Of a stretch of DNA of 64,000 nt, positions 7,827 to 16,471 are shown piece by piece. The first letter of the stretch is position 1. Each line of letters opens with the position of its first letter. The notes beneath the pieces were generated by a model. That model was not told the origin of the DNA. It did no database searches and was given only the letters and a program-made list of their open reading frames with translations. Location of the stretch: NCBI RefSeq assembly GCF_050306235.1, contig NZ_JBLWFH010000011.1, positions 1 to 64,000 on the forward strand, in the 5' to 3' direction. Both the position numbers and the translations under genes were made by a program. The DNA is from Glaciecola sp947496235. Lineage in GTDB: Bacteria; Pseudomonadota; Gammaproteobacteria; Enterobacterales; Alteromonadaceae.

Positions 7827-9531
7827 AAAAATCCTCTGCTGAATTAATCACAGGCTTTACGATAGAGGCTCTGATCACAAAATCGCCAAAGGCTTCATTT
7901 GTCTCTCTTTCCGCTGCCCATCGCGCAACCAATTCATCAATGATTATCATAATTTCTGTATCACTGATATTTTCTTTGTACATGCGAGGGATTCGGGTTC
8001 CTTCTCGATTACCACCAAGATGCAAATTGTATTTATTTGGCCCTTTACCTACTAAGCCAATTTCAGCAAGCATCGCGCGTCCGCAGCCATTAGGGCAACC
8101 GGTAATACGATAGATAATGCTTTCATCTGAAAGGCCGTGCTTGGCAAGGATTTCTTCCAATTCCGTTACTGCACTTGGCAGATAACGTTCAGCTTCAGCC
8201 ATGGCTAATGGACATGTAGGTAAAGATACACAAGCCATACTGTCTTTTCGCTGCGCACTCACATTTGGTGCCATTAAACCATGCTGGACAGCAAGATTCT
8301 CGATTTGCTGTTTATCAGACTCGTCTACTCCCGCAATGATCAGGTTTTGGTTGGCTGTGAGTCGAAAATCGCCTTGATGGATCTTAGCTATTTCGCGCAT
8401 ACCCGTTTTTAGTGGCTTTTCAGGGAAATCTAAAATACGCCCGTTTTCGATAAACAAGGTTAAATGATGTTTGTTATCAATACCTTTTACCCAACCGAAT
8501 CTGTCGCCTCTGGCTGTAAATTCGTATGCTTTACTCTCTGCAAACTGAACATTAGCGCGTTTTTCCACCTCTTGTTTAAAGGTTTCAACGCCGACACGCT
8601 CTAGGGTATATTTAGTTTTCGCGTTCTTACGATTAACTCTATTGCCCCAATCACGCTGAGTAGACACTACTGCTTCTGCCACAGCTAAGGTTTTGTCCAA
8701 TGGAATAAAACCAAAATCATCAGCTTTTCTTGGATAAGTTGTTTTATCACCATGAGTCATGGCAAGGCCACCACCCACTAGTACATTAAACCCAATAAGC
8801 TGGCCATCTTCGGCAATAGCAACAAAATTTAAGTCGTTGGCATGAACATCTACATCATTTAGCGGTGGAATTACCACTGTGGTTTTAAATTTACGCGGTA
8901 AGTAAGTATCACCAAGAATAGGTTCAGCTTCTTGTGTACTGTCGACCTTTTCACCGTCTAACCAAATTTCAGCATAGGCTTTCGTTTTTGGAAGTAGGTG
9001 TTCACTGATTTTTGCTGCCCATTCCCAAGCCTGCTGGTGCACAACTGACTCAATTGGGTTACTGGTACAGAGTACGTTTCTATTCACATCACCCGCAGTT
9101 GCAATGGAATCAATACCGGTTGCGTTAAGTTGTTGGTGCATAGATTTAATATGCGGCTTTAACACGCCATGGAATTGAAATGTCTGTCTAGTAGTAAGTC
9201 GGATACTGCCGTAAATAGTGTTTTCTTCGGCAAATTTGTCGATCACTAACCACTGCTTAGGCGTAATAACACCTCCAGGCAATCTCGCTCTAAGCATCAC
9301 ATTATGCAAAGGCTCCAATTTTTGTTTAGCGCGCTCAGCTCGAATATCTCTATCATCTTGCTGATACATACCGTGGAAACGAATTAACTGAAAGTTATCC
9401 GCTGTAAATCCACCTGTTACATCGTCTTTTAAATCTTTGCTAATAGTCCCGCGCAAATGCTGGCTTTCTGCCTTGAGGCGCTCATTATCAGAAAGTTTGC
9501 CTTCGACAATTAGATCGTTTTTGTCACTCAT
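7819..9531 (-). CDS. cysI: sulfite reductase hemoprotein beta subunit
   Basis: The siroheme and [4Fe-4S] subunit of NADPH sulfite reductase, which carries out the six-electron reduction of sulfite to sulfide. It has 570 residues, the same as E. coli CysI. The cluster ligands are C434, C440, C479 and C483, in CVSLPTCPLAMAEAER and GCPNGCGR. The sulfite-binding arginines lie in the TTRQTFQFHG region. It overlaps cysJ by one base (TAATG) and cysH by 8 bp, so translation is probably coupled. Confidence 0.97.
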   Translation of the reverse strand: MSDKNDLIVEGKLSDNERLKAESQHLRGTISKDLKDDVTGGFTADNFQLIRFHGMYQQDDRDIRAERAKQKLEPLHNVMLRARLPGGVITPKQWLVIDKFAEENTIYGSIRLTTRQTFQFHGVLKPHIKSMHQQLNATGIDSIATAGDVNRNVLCTSNPIESVVHQQAWEWAAKISEHLLPKTKAYAEIWLDGEKVDSTQEAEPILGDTYLPRKFKTTVVIPPLNDVDVHANDLNFVAIAEDGQLIGFNVLVGGGLAMTHGDKTTYPRKADDFGFIPLDKTLAVAEAVVSTQRDWGNRVNRKNAKTKYTLERVGVETFKQEVEKRANVQFAESKAYEFTARGDRFGWVKGIDNKHHLTLFIENGRILDFPEKPLKTGMREIAKIHQGDFRLTANQNLIIAGVDESDKQQIENLAVQHGLMAPNVSAQRKDSMACVSLPTCPLAMAEAERYLPSAVTELEEILAKHGLSDESIIYRITGCPNGCGRAMLAEIGLVGKGPNKYNLHLGGNREGTRIPRMYKENISDTEIMIIIDELVARWAAERETNEAFGDFVIRASIVKPVINSAEDFYE

Positions 9532-11324
9532 TAGTAAACATCCTTTTGATAACGTTTATTCTTTCTCATCGCAGTGAGATATTGTTTGGCATCGTCTTGT
9601 GACTTATCACCGTACTTCTCAATGATGTGCAAAAGTGCCTGTTCGACATCTTTGGCCATTTTCATTGCATCACCGCACACATAAAAATGTGCGCCCTGCT
9701 CTAGCCATTTAAAAACTTCTTCGCCTTGTTCCAATAACCTGTCTTGAACGTAGATTTTGTGAGCCTGATCACGAGAAAACGCTAGACTGATGCGACTCAA
9801 TAAACCTGACTTCAAATATCCTTGCCATTCTGTTTGATAAAGGAAATCTTGGGTGAAATTTGGATTACCAAAGAACAACCAATTTTTACCCTCTGCATCT
9901 CTGGCATCTCTTTCTTGCATAAATGCTCTAAATGGCGCTATACCAGTACCAGGACCCACCATAATAATTGGTGTATTGTCGTCTTGGGGTAATCTAAAAT
10001 TATCGTTAGATTCAACGTAAACCCGCACATTTTCACCCGCTTGAAGACGAGTCGAAAGATGTCCACTCGCACCGCCTTGGTGTTGATAACCAAACGCTTC
10101 GTAAGCGACATGAGCCACTGTTAAATGCACTTCATCTTCCACTTCGGCTTGACTAGAAGCAATTGAATACAATCGTGGCGTGATAGGTCTTAACCCATCT
10201 ACCAATTGTTGAGCACTGATCTTCGCTGGAAATTGCTCAATAATGTCAACAATCTGTCTTTCTTCAAGGAATGCTCGTAATCCTGCTTTATCTTCAAGAA
10301 CTGCAGCTAATGCACTATTCTCACTTGCTTGCTGATAGGCTTTAACAAAACCAGGATAACTTAGGGTTAATTCAAGCTTTTCAACCAAGGCTGAATGAAC
10401 CGTCATTTCTTCATCATTTATCGTTACCAGATCTTCAGCGGATAAACCCGTTGCAGTTAAGATGCGTTCAGCCACTGCTGTATCATTAGTAAACCATACG
10501 CCAAGCGCGTCTCCAGGTTGATATTGAATACCTGAATCTTCCAGCGAAATTTCAACATGACGAATATCTTTTACTGAATCGCGCCCGGTAATTTTAAATG
10601 CATCAGATAGGACCGCCGAAAAAGGCTTTTGCTTCGTGTAAAGTTGAGACGTACCTGCCGCTAGTGGCTGATTTTGCACTACAGCGGTTGCTTGGGAAGA
10701 TGCCGCTAAAAGATCTTTAAGCTTTGCGGTAACTGCGTCTGACCACTGAGTTAACTCTGCTTCATACTCTACATCGCAATCCAATCTAGGATGCAAAGAT
10801 TTAGCCCCTAAATCCGTTAAACGCTTTTCAAAATCTTTACCTGTTTGGCAAAAGAATTCGTAACTACTATCACCTAGGCCAACTACCGCAAATTGAGTAT
10901 TAGGTAATTTAGGGGCCTTTTTAGAGCCTAAAAATTCATGCAATTCTATCGCGTCATCTGGTGCGTCACCTTCACCATGGGTGCTTACAAAAACCACTAA
11001 ATAGGCTTCGTCTTTGATCTTACGAGGTTTGTAATCAGCCATGCTAACCAAGGTAGATTGAATACCATTGGCATTTAACTTTTCAGCATAATCAGCCGCT
11101 GCATGTTTAGCATTTCCCGTTTGAGAGCCGAACAGCACGGTTACGCTAGCTGACGCTTGCACCGTTTCTGTAACAGTGGCAACTCCACCCTGCGCCATAC
11201 CTGCAAGAAATCCGCTAGCCCAAATCAATTGTGACTGAGTTAACCCCGCCACCGCCTGAGTGATTTTATTTAACTGTTGCTCTTGAAGAGGAACAAAGTT
11301 AGTTGAAGTAGTATTTTGTGACAT
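9531..11324 (-). CDS. cysJ: sulfite reductase flavoprotein alpha subunit
   Basis: The flavoprotein that passes electrons from NADPH through FAD and FMN to CysI. It has 597 residues against 599 in E. coli. An N-terminal helix is followed by a flavodoxin domain with FGSQTGNAKHAA, then the FAD domain (RLYSIASS) and the NADPH domain (GPGTGIAPFRAFMQER, YVCGDA), ending in the canonical aromatic residue. A TTG at 11327 precedes the ATG at 11324; the ATG fits the E. coli N-terminus best. The gene has no visible Shine-Dalgarno sequence, because a long hairpin ends directly before the start codon. Confidence 0.96.
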   Translation of the reverse strand: MSQNTTSTNFVPLQEQQLNKITQAVAGLTQSQLIWASGFLAGMAQGGVATVTETVQASASVTVLFGSQTGNAKHAAADYAEKLNANGIQSTLVSMADYKPRKIKDEAYLVVFVSTHGEGDAPDDAIELHEFLGSKKAPKLPNTQFAVVGLGDSSYEFFCQTGKDFEKRLTDLGAKSLHPRLDCDVEYEAELTQWSDAVTAKLKDLLAASSQATAVVQNQPLAAGTSQLYTKQKPFSAVLSDAFKITGRDSVKDIRHVEISLEDSGIQYQPGDALGVWFTNDTAVAERILTATGLSAEDLVTINDEEMTVHSALVEKLELTLSYPGFVKAYQQASENSALAAVLEDKAGLRAFLEERQIVDIIEQFPAKISAQQLVDGLRPITPRLYSIASSQAEVEDEVHLTVAHVAYEAFGYQHQGGASGHLSTRLQAGENVRVYVESNDNFRLPQDDNTPIIMVGPGTGIAPFRAFMQERDARDAEGKNWLFFGNPNFTQDFLYQTEWQGYLKSGLLSRISLAFSRDQAHKIYVQDRLLEQGEEVFKWLEQGAHFYVCGDAMKMAKDVEQALLHIIEKYGDKSQDDAKQYLTAMRKNKRYQKDVY

Positions 11325-11325
11325 C

Positions 11326-11371
11326 AAAAAGCCGCTAATCTATAGAATTGGGTAAAGATTAGCGGTTTTTT
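11326..11371 (-). promoter_or_regulatory. hairpin abutting the cysJ start codon: terminator or leader attenuator
   Basis: GATTAGCGG (11357-11365) pairs with CCGCTAATC (11332-11340), and the stem extends through a G-T pair into A/T tracts for about 15 bp, with a 16-base loop. Read leftwards it is a stem followed by TTTTT and then the cysJ ATG within a few bases. It may end the DUF2333/outer-membrane-protein operon, or act in the cysJ leader by controlling elongation or ribosome access. Confidence 0.65.
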
Positions 11372-11430
11372 TTGATAACTTGAAAGAATTAAAAATAATT
11401 TTTTATATAAATAAATGCTGAAAGCTATTC

Positions 11431-12189
11431 TTAGAAATGAAATTCAACACCCACAAAGGCACCATCAAACTCTAGATCAGCGTACACATCATCTAAATCT
11501 TCGATATCAACCTCGGTTGAACGATAACCTGCTTGCAGGGTTAAATCCAATGCTAAAGATTCAATAAAGCTATAAGTAACAGCAACTTGGTAATCTGTCA
11601 CGCTGCTATCGTCTATCGAAATAAAACTTCCTTCAGCGTAAGCACCTAGCCCAGTACCAGGAATTCCAATAGCTAAACGTCCATAACCCATTGGAATAAA
11701 GCCATCAAAACTCTCTGTGGCTGTGCGTCCTGAGTCTGCATCGGCAACTAAAAACTCACCGTCCACCTGTTTAACATTTATCCCTATATCGAAGCTAGCC
11801 AAATTGTTGTCCAAAATTTCGTAATATAGGATGAAATCTCTGGTTATCAAATCTACATCTGTTTCTAATACCGTATCCGCGGTATACACTTCGCCGCCAA
11901 AAGTAAAGGTGCTACTGAGAGTAGTGCCACCTGATGTATCTAAGGTAGTTTGTGCGACTTTTAAGTTAGGCACTAATGGGATTGGATGTTCTAAAGCTGC
12001 ATAGAAATTGGCATTGGTTTCATCCTCAAAACCAAATTCTGCAATAGTATCAGATTGAGAAAATCCGCCTTCAACACCCATGTTCCATGCCTGAGCACCA
12101 ACATAAATACCTAGAACAGTGTCAGCAGATGCCGAAAATGCAATACCAGACGTCGCTAAGATAACGGTTGCAAGATAACTCTTTTTCAT
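11431..12189 (-). CDS. outer membrane beta-barrel protein (TIGR04219 type)
   Basis: A protein of 252 residues with a Sec signal peptide (cleavage probably after SASA). The mature chain has alternating hydrophobic and polar strands and ends in GVEFHF, with the C-terminal aromatic residue that the BAM machinery recognises. Strand pattern and length match the TIGR04219 family of outer membrane barrels. No substrate can be assigned. It lies 5 bp downstream of the DUF2333 gene, so the two are one operon, and is followed by the hairpin before cysJ. Confidence 0.8.
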   Translation of the reverse strand: MKKSYLATVILATSGIAFSASADTVLGIYVGAQAWNMGVEGGFSQSDTIAEFGFEDETNANFYAALEHPIPLVPNLKVAQTTLDTSGGTTLSSTFTFGGEVYTADTVLETDVDLITRDFILYYEILDNNLASFDIGINVKQVDGEFLVADADSGRTATESFDGFIPMGYGRLAIGIPGTGLGAYAEGSFISIDDSSVTDYQVAVTYSFIESLALDLTLQAGYRSTEVDIEDLDDVYADLEFDGAFVGVEFHF

Positions 12190-12194
12190 TTGTA

Positions 12195-13187
12195 TTAACC
12201 CTGATTTAGCAGCTCTGATAGTTCTATCAAGGCTGCATTAGCTCTTGAAATATAATTTGCCATCACGAGTGAATGATTAGCTAACAATCCAAAACCATCG
12301 CCATTTAATATCATAGGGCTAAATACAGTATCTTGGGTTGCTTCTAATTCTCGAATGATTTGCTGTAAGCTTACTTCTGCATTTTTCTTTTGCAACACAA
12401 CAGCAAAATCTACTTCTATAGCCTTGAGGAAGTGCAACATTGCCCAGCAGGCGCCGCGCGCTTCATAGAAGTTATTATCAAGCTCAAACCAGCTTGTTTT
12501 ATTTTTAATTACATTTGCTTGAGGAGTTGAAGAGCGATTAGCCGGATCACCCGCTAAATCTAAATTCAAGGATTCAGTTCCCACACTAGCTGCCAATTTT
12601 TGCGACAAACTGCCTAGCCTCTTCTCAACCTGTTTCAAGTACTCTCGAAGGTTATCGGCACGAGCGAAGAATTGGCTACTATTTGTGTCTTTATTCGCTA
12701 AGTCATCTCTATATGCAATTAATTGCTCGATAGCGTCTTCGTATTCGCCCTCTGTTGACGGTAATAACCAACGATTACTATCGAAATTTAGAGACGGTTG
12801 TGCTTTGGTTAGAAATTGATTTTCGACACTTTGCGACTGTGAGCGGCTAAAATCTTTACGCATAGCAAGCGCCAGATCTCGGCTCATTTCTAGCGCACCA
12901 AACTCCCAACTTGGGATATTATCCATGACAAGTCCTGGCGGTAATATGTCATTACTAATATAACCACCAGGTTTGTGTAATAAGGTGTCCATGACATCAA
13001 TTAATGCCACTGTTGTGGTGTAACCGACAACCACTTCGTGTTGATTGGTTTCAGCTGTGCGTTTTGCATTCAATTGCACATCTTTTACATCTGGCTCAAA
13101 ACTCCACCACCAACCGATCATGGTTATAATGATAAGAAGAATGGCTATTGCCAAGGTTATGTTTTTAGTAGTAAAAATCGAATTCAT
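12195..13187 (-). CDS. DUF2333 family membrane-anchored protein
   Basis: A protein of 330 residues with one N-terminal membrane helix (about 10-30, ending in GWWWSFEPDV). A large soluble, mostly helical domain follows and is probably periplasmic. Conserved-looking segments such as KPGGYISNDILPPG and PSWEFGALEMSRDLA match the DUF2333 family as I know it. Function is unknown. It is the first gene of a two-gene operon with the outer membrane barrel, which suggests an envelope role. That is inference from context only. Confidence 0.8.
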   Translation of the reverse strand: MNSIFTTKNITLAIAILLIIITMIGWWWSFEPDVKDVQLNAKRTAETNQHEVVVGYTTTVALIDVMDTLLHKPGGYISNDILPPGLVMDNIPSWEFGALEMSRDLALAMRKDFSRSQSQSVENQFLTKAQPSLNFDSNRWLLPSTEGEYEDAIEQLIAYRDDLANKDTNSSQFFARADNLREYLKQVEKRLGSLSQKLAASVGTESLNLDLAGDPANRSSTPQANVIKNKTSWFELDNNFYEARGACWAMLHFLKAIEVDFAVVLQKKNAEVSLQQIIRELEATQDTVFSPMILNGDGFGLLANHSLVMANYISRANAALIELSELLNQG

Positions 13188-13228
13188 AGTGCCTCACGGA
13201 TGTCGCTAACTAGTATAGTCTATTATTC

Positions 13229-13432
13229 CTAGTAGCGATACCGCAACAACAATATAGCCAATACGTAAGCTAATCCGATTGCAGCTGGTGCAAATAAAAA
13301 CGCTGCGATTGCACCCGCTCTGACGATCCAAGGATCAATCTGAATGGATTTAGCTAGTCCTGCACAGACGCCAGAAATTTTAGCTTTATGCGGGTCACGA
13401 AAAAATCTGTCTTTATTTACTACGGTTTTCAT
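13229..13432 (-). CDS. PspC domain protein
   Basis: A small protein of 67 residues. The PspC domain begins at FRDPHKAKISGVCAGLAK and continues with DPWIVRAGA and a hydrophobic C-terminal helix ending in YRY. PspC proteins are small inner membrane proteins of envelope stress responses. AAAGGTCC lies just before the ATG. It is next to a 38-residue membrane ORF and a small exported protein on the same strand, which may form a small envelope cluster. No pspA or pspB is visible nearby, so it is probably an orphan member. Confidence 0.85.
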   Translation of the reverse strand: MKTVVNKDRFFRDPHKAKISGVCAGLAKSIQIDPWIVRAGAIAAFLFAPAAIGLAYVLAILLLRYRY

Positions 13433-13465
13433 TGGACCTTTCCTCTCTATTCAAGACGCGTTGAA

Positions 13466-13582
13466 TTAACTTTCTGTCTTTATTAATTTTAGGTTAGTTA
13501 ACAACATCACGAATGCCGCTGACCCTAGGTAGAACAACACAGGTGACAAAACCAAACCCAATAAATTCATATTTACTAACAT
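13466..13582 (-). CDS. 38-residue hydrophobic small protein
   Basis: A short reading frame of 38 codons, ATG to TAA, encoding one strongly hydrophobic segment (MNLLGLVLSPVLFYLGSAAF and onwards) followed by a short basic tail. AAGGATACCACT precedes the ATG, which is a good ribosome binding site at good spacing. It lies between the PspC gene and the small exported protein, all on the same strand. A single-span inner membrane protein is likely. No family is recognised. Confidence 0.6.
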   Translation of the reverse strand: MLVNMNLLGLVLSPVLFYLGSAAFVMLLTNLKLIKTES

Positions 13583-13611
13583 AGTGGTATCCTTACTAAC
13601 GTTAAAGGTGG

Positions 13612-13932
13612 TTAGTCGTCAGCTTCTGTCTTTTGGTTTACAGACTCGGTTTTATTTTCGGCGTTAGTTTCTGAATCAGCTTTAACAACAATATCAGTGA
13701 TTTTTACATTACCTACTGGTGCCTCAGCATTGTCGCGCGTTAGTGATTCGTGGCTATATGCATATAAAGTAGTTTTGATATCACGCTTAACTTCTGCAGA
13801 AACTTCAACTAGTGTGCTTTTCACCATGTTAGCTACCAAGCTCTCAATTTGCGCTTGATTAGCATTTGCAGTACCCGTGAAAGCACATGCAGTGATAAAG
13901 ATAGATGCGATGGCGGTAGTTTTAAGTTTCAT
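13612..13932 (-). CDS. small exported protein, unknown function
   Basis: A protein of 106 residues with an N-terminal signal peptide (cleavage probably after TANA). The mature part is helical and acidic, with a low-complexity C-terminus rich in Glu, Asn, Thr and Asp (ETNAENKTESVNQKTEADD). No domain is recognised. It is upstream of the 38-residue ORF and the PspC gene on the same strand and may be cotranscribed with them. The next 237 bp up to dusA hold no gene that I can support. Confidence 0.65.
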   Translation of the reverse strand: MKLKTTAIASIFITACAFTGTANANQAQIESLVANMVKSTLVEVSAEVKRDIKTTLYAYSHESLTRDNAEAPVGNVKITDIVVKADSETNAENKTESVNQKTEADD

Positions 13933-14169
13933 AATAAATCCCTCGTGTATTCAATTGTCTAACAATGGGTTGCATACGTCCTAACCCTTTAGCAACTGCT
14001 GTGTTAAAGCATTACTCAAGCAATAGCGAAAGCCATGCCAAACGCACAATGAAATTTATTATTTTGAATAAAATCAAAAAGATAGATAGAAAATGAAGGG
14101 AAAAGTAAAAACAGGACTAAGGCTTCCTCTTATAAGTTTGGTGAATTTAACCACATAGTTTTAGTGGAA

Positions 14170-15171
14170 TTAACCAAATTTTCGTAAGTTTTGTCGTGCT
14201 TTATGAACTTCGTCCAATGCCATTAGTAATAACTGAGGATTCGAATTCTTTTTCGGTGCTTGTTGACTGAGAAAACGTCGCCAAACTTTTCCGCCTGGTT
14301 GTCCTTGAAATAATCCTAATGTGTGGCGGGCAATGTGCCAAACTCTGCCACCTTGTTGAACATATTCAGTGATGTATGGGGTTAATTCTTCAATTACCTG
14401 CTCTCGGGTCTTGATGAGTGCTGTTTGGCCATAAATTTCCTGATCAACTTCAGCGAGTATGTATGGATTGGCATAAACTGCTCTGCCCAACATAACACCA
14501 TCCACCTTGTTTAACTGCTCTTTGGCTTGCTGCAAGTCAGTTATACCGCCATTTATCGAAATGAAAATATCAGGGAATTGCTGTTTTAATCTGTAAACCC
14601 TTTCGTAATTTAGCGGCGGTATATCTCTATTTTCTTTTGGGCTTAAACCTTGTAGCCAAGCTTTTCTTGCATGCACAATTAAATGCTGACAACCTGCCTC
14701 TATCTGAGGTTTAACAAAATCTGTTAGCCCTTGATCATCATCCATATCATCGATACCGATACGACACTTTACGGTAACAGGAATATCAACTTCAGCACGC
14801 ATCTTAGTGACGCATTCGGCTACAATTTCTGGGCTCGACATTAAACAGGCACCAAAACTGCCATTTTTTACCCGGTCAGAAGGACAACCTACATTAATGT
14901 TAACTTCATCATAACCATAAGTTTGCGCCAATACAGCACTGCGAGTCATGTCCTCAGGATTCGAGCCACCCAATTGTAAAACCACTGGATGTTCTTGCTG
15001 GTTAAATCCTAAATAATCCCCTTTACCATGAATAATAGCGCCCGTAGTCACCATTTCTGTGTACAGAACTGCTTTGGCCGACAACAAACGTAAAAAATAA
15101 CGGCAGTGCTTATCCGTCCAGTCGAGCATTGGAGCGACCGAAAATCGGCGATCTAACTTTTTAGCAGCCAT
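14170..15171 (-). CDS. dusA: tRNA-dihydrouridine(20/20a) synthase with island-derived 5' end
   Basis: An FMN enzyme that reduces uridine to dihydrouridine at positions 20/20a of the tRNA D-loop. It has 333 residues from the ATG at 15171 (a GTG at 15174 is also in frame). The TIM-barrel family motifs are present: FSVAPMLDWTDKHCR at the N-terminus, NVGCPSDRV with the catalytic Cys, and VHARKAW, which marks the DusA subfamily. The first nine codons or so and the upstream region belong to the integrated island. The native 5' end is found 23 kb away at 38279-38362. A promoter inside the island end (TTGCAA, then TATAAA about 18 bp on, in 15187-15225) may now drive the gene. Confidence 0.96.
   Translation of the reverse strand: MAAKKLDRRFSVAPMLDWTDKHCRYFLRLLSAKAVLYTEMVTTGAIIHGKGDYLGFNQQEHPVVLQLGGSNPEDMTRSAVLAQTYGYDEVNINVGCPSDRVKNGSFGACLMSSPEIVAECVTKMRAEVDIPVTVKCRIGIDDMDDDQGLTDFVKPQIEAGCQHLIVHARKAWLQGLSPKENRDIPPLNYERVYRLKQQFPDIFISINGGITDLQQAKEQLNKVDGVMLGRAVYANPYILAEVDQEIYGQTALIKTREQVIEELTPYITEYVQQGGRVWHIARHTLGLFQGQPGGKVWRRFLSQQAPKKNSNPQLLLMALDEVHKARQNLRKFG
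15125..15144. repeat. attachment site repeat, left (attL)
   Basis: AGCATTGGAGCGACCGAAAA lies inside dusA codons for FSVAPML. The same sequence with one change (C to T at base 15) recurs at 38307-38326. The identical core is 14 bp, AGCATTGGAGCGAC. The recombinase genes start about 170 bp away. Confidence 0.85.
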
Positions 15172-15271
15172 CACGCCACATCCATTGATTTATAAGGGCT
15201 TAACGCTTTTTTTTGCAAAATAATTACCTTTTAAAAATTCGGTGATTTCCGCTGTTTTTCGTCAATTTTCA

Positions 15272-15300
15272 CACCCTAGGGTGACAAATGGGGTGACAAA
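15272..15300. promoter_or_regulatory. palindrome and direct repeats before the integrase
   Basis: CACCCTAGGGTG is a perfect 12-bp palindrome (15272-15283). It overlaps the first of two direct copies of GGGTGACAAA (15279-15288 and 15291-15300). Position between the att core and the recombinase start suggests arm-type recombinase sites or an operator that controls the integrase. AGAGGA just after it is the integrase ribosome binding site. Confidence 0.5.
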
Positions 15301-15315
15301 ATCAGAGGACTTTCT

Positions 15316-16413
15316 ATGGCCTATTATCTTATCAAAAAACGCTTCAGAGGCGAACTACCTGTTTACTGTGCCGAAGTTAGACAGAAGCGGAAAGGTCAAA
15401 AAATGTTTAGTAAATCTAAAACATTCACAACCAAAGGTGCAGCTACTAAATGGGCGAAGATTTTAGTAGATCAATTAGAAGATAATGAAGCCATGAACTT
15501 ACTTGGCTTACGAGAAGCGTTGCTCGGTGATTTGATCCGCGACTATATCAAGCTTAAAGACAAATCGAATAAGCCATTAGGTCGAACATCTGCTTATGGT
15601 TACAAAACCATTCTTAAGTTTCCCATTGCCAATATATTCGCTTCTAAGATTCAAAGTCACGATATAGTGCAATTTTGCCTGCAACGAAAAAAATCAGAAT
15701 CCCAGCCAGGGCCAGCTACTCTCAGTATTGATGTCAGCCTGATCAGAAAAGTGCTCAGAATTGGCAAATCGCTTTTAGGCATTAATTGCAATCAGCAACC
15801 TGTTATCGACTCCTACCAAGCACTTTATGATCTCAAGCTTATTGGTAAGGCTCCTGTCCGAACTCGACGATTAGAATCAAACGAATACGATATACTCTTA
15901 GAAGAGCTGGCTAAAAAAGAACACCATCACAGCAACATTATTCCATACGTTGATATTTTTAAAATCTCACTTTTAACTTGCTTACGAGTATCAGAGGTTA
16001 CATCACTTCGGTGGGATGATTTAGACTTAGCCCGACGCACAATAAAGGTAAGAGATAGAAAAAATCCCAACGGCTCTGCTGGCAACAACAACGAGATACC
16101 ACTTTTAGGTAACTCAATAGAAATACTTTTGATGCAACCAAAAGTAAGTGACTTAATTTTCCCCCACAATTCTCGCTCCATAACCGCTGGCTTTCGACGA
16201 ACATGCAAGCAATTAGGTATCAAAGGGCTGCGTTACCATGACCTAAGGCGTGAAGGAGCATCTAGGTTAATTGAAGCAGGCTATACAGTAGAAGAAGTGG
16301 CTACCGTCACAGGCCATAAAGACTTGAACGTACTGTGGAAGGTGTACACTAAAATAACGCCTGAACATATCTTAAATAAACAACTCCCCCCTAAATCTAA
16401 GCAGAATGAATAG
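15316..16413 (+). CDS. tyrosine recombinase / dusA-site integrase
   Basis: A site-specific recombinase of 365 residues that probably inserts and excises the island at dusA. The catalytic set is complete: R224 (CLRVSEV), K249 (RKNPNG), H308 and R311 (HDLRRE), H334 (GHKDL) and Y344 (VYTKI). The N-terminal part (about 1-170) carries the arm- and core-binding domains. It lies beside dusA with outward orientation, as in dusA-associated integrases. AGAGGA before the ATG gives the start. It is followed by a hairpin and a second recombinase gene. Confidence 0.92.
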   Translation: MAYYLIKKRFRGELPVYCAEVRQKRKGQKMFSKSKTFTTKGAATKWAKILVDQLEDNEAMNLLGLREALLGDLIRDYIKLKDKSNKPLGRTSAYGYKTILKFPIANIFASKIQSHDIVQFCLQRKKSESQPGPATLSIDVSLIRKVLRIGKSLLGINCNQQPVIDSYQALYDLKLIGKAPVRTRRLESNEYDILLEELAKKEHHHSNIIPYVDIFKISLLTCLRVSEVTSLRWDDLDLARRTIKVRDRKNPNGSAGNNNEIPLLGNSIEILLMQPKVSDLIFPHNSRSITAGFRRTCKQLGIKGLRYHDLRREGASRLIEAGYTVEEVATVTGHKDLNVLWKVYTKITPEHILNKQLPPKSKQNE

Positions 16414-16415
16414 CA

Positions 16416-16434
16416 GTATGGCCGACGGCCATAC
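16416..16434 (+). promoter_or_regulatory. hairpin between the two recombinase genes
   Basis: GTATGGCC and GGCCATAC form a perfect 8-bp stem around GAC, directly after the stop of the first recombinase. No T-run follows, so it is not a typical terminator. It may stabilise the upstream message or partly separate expression of the two genes. Confidence 0.5.
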
Positions 16435-16471
16435 TATTGCTTCCGTTAATTTCATACAACGGAGACACAAC

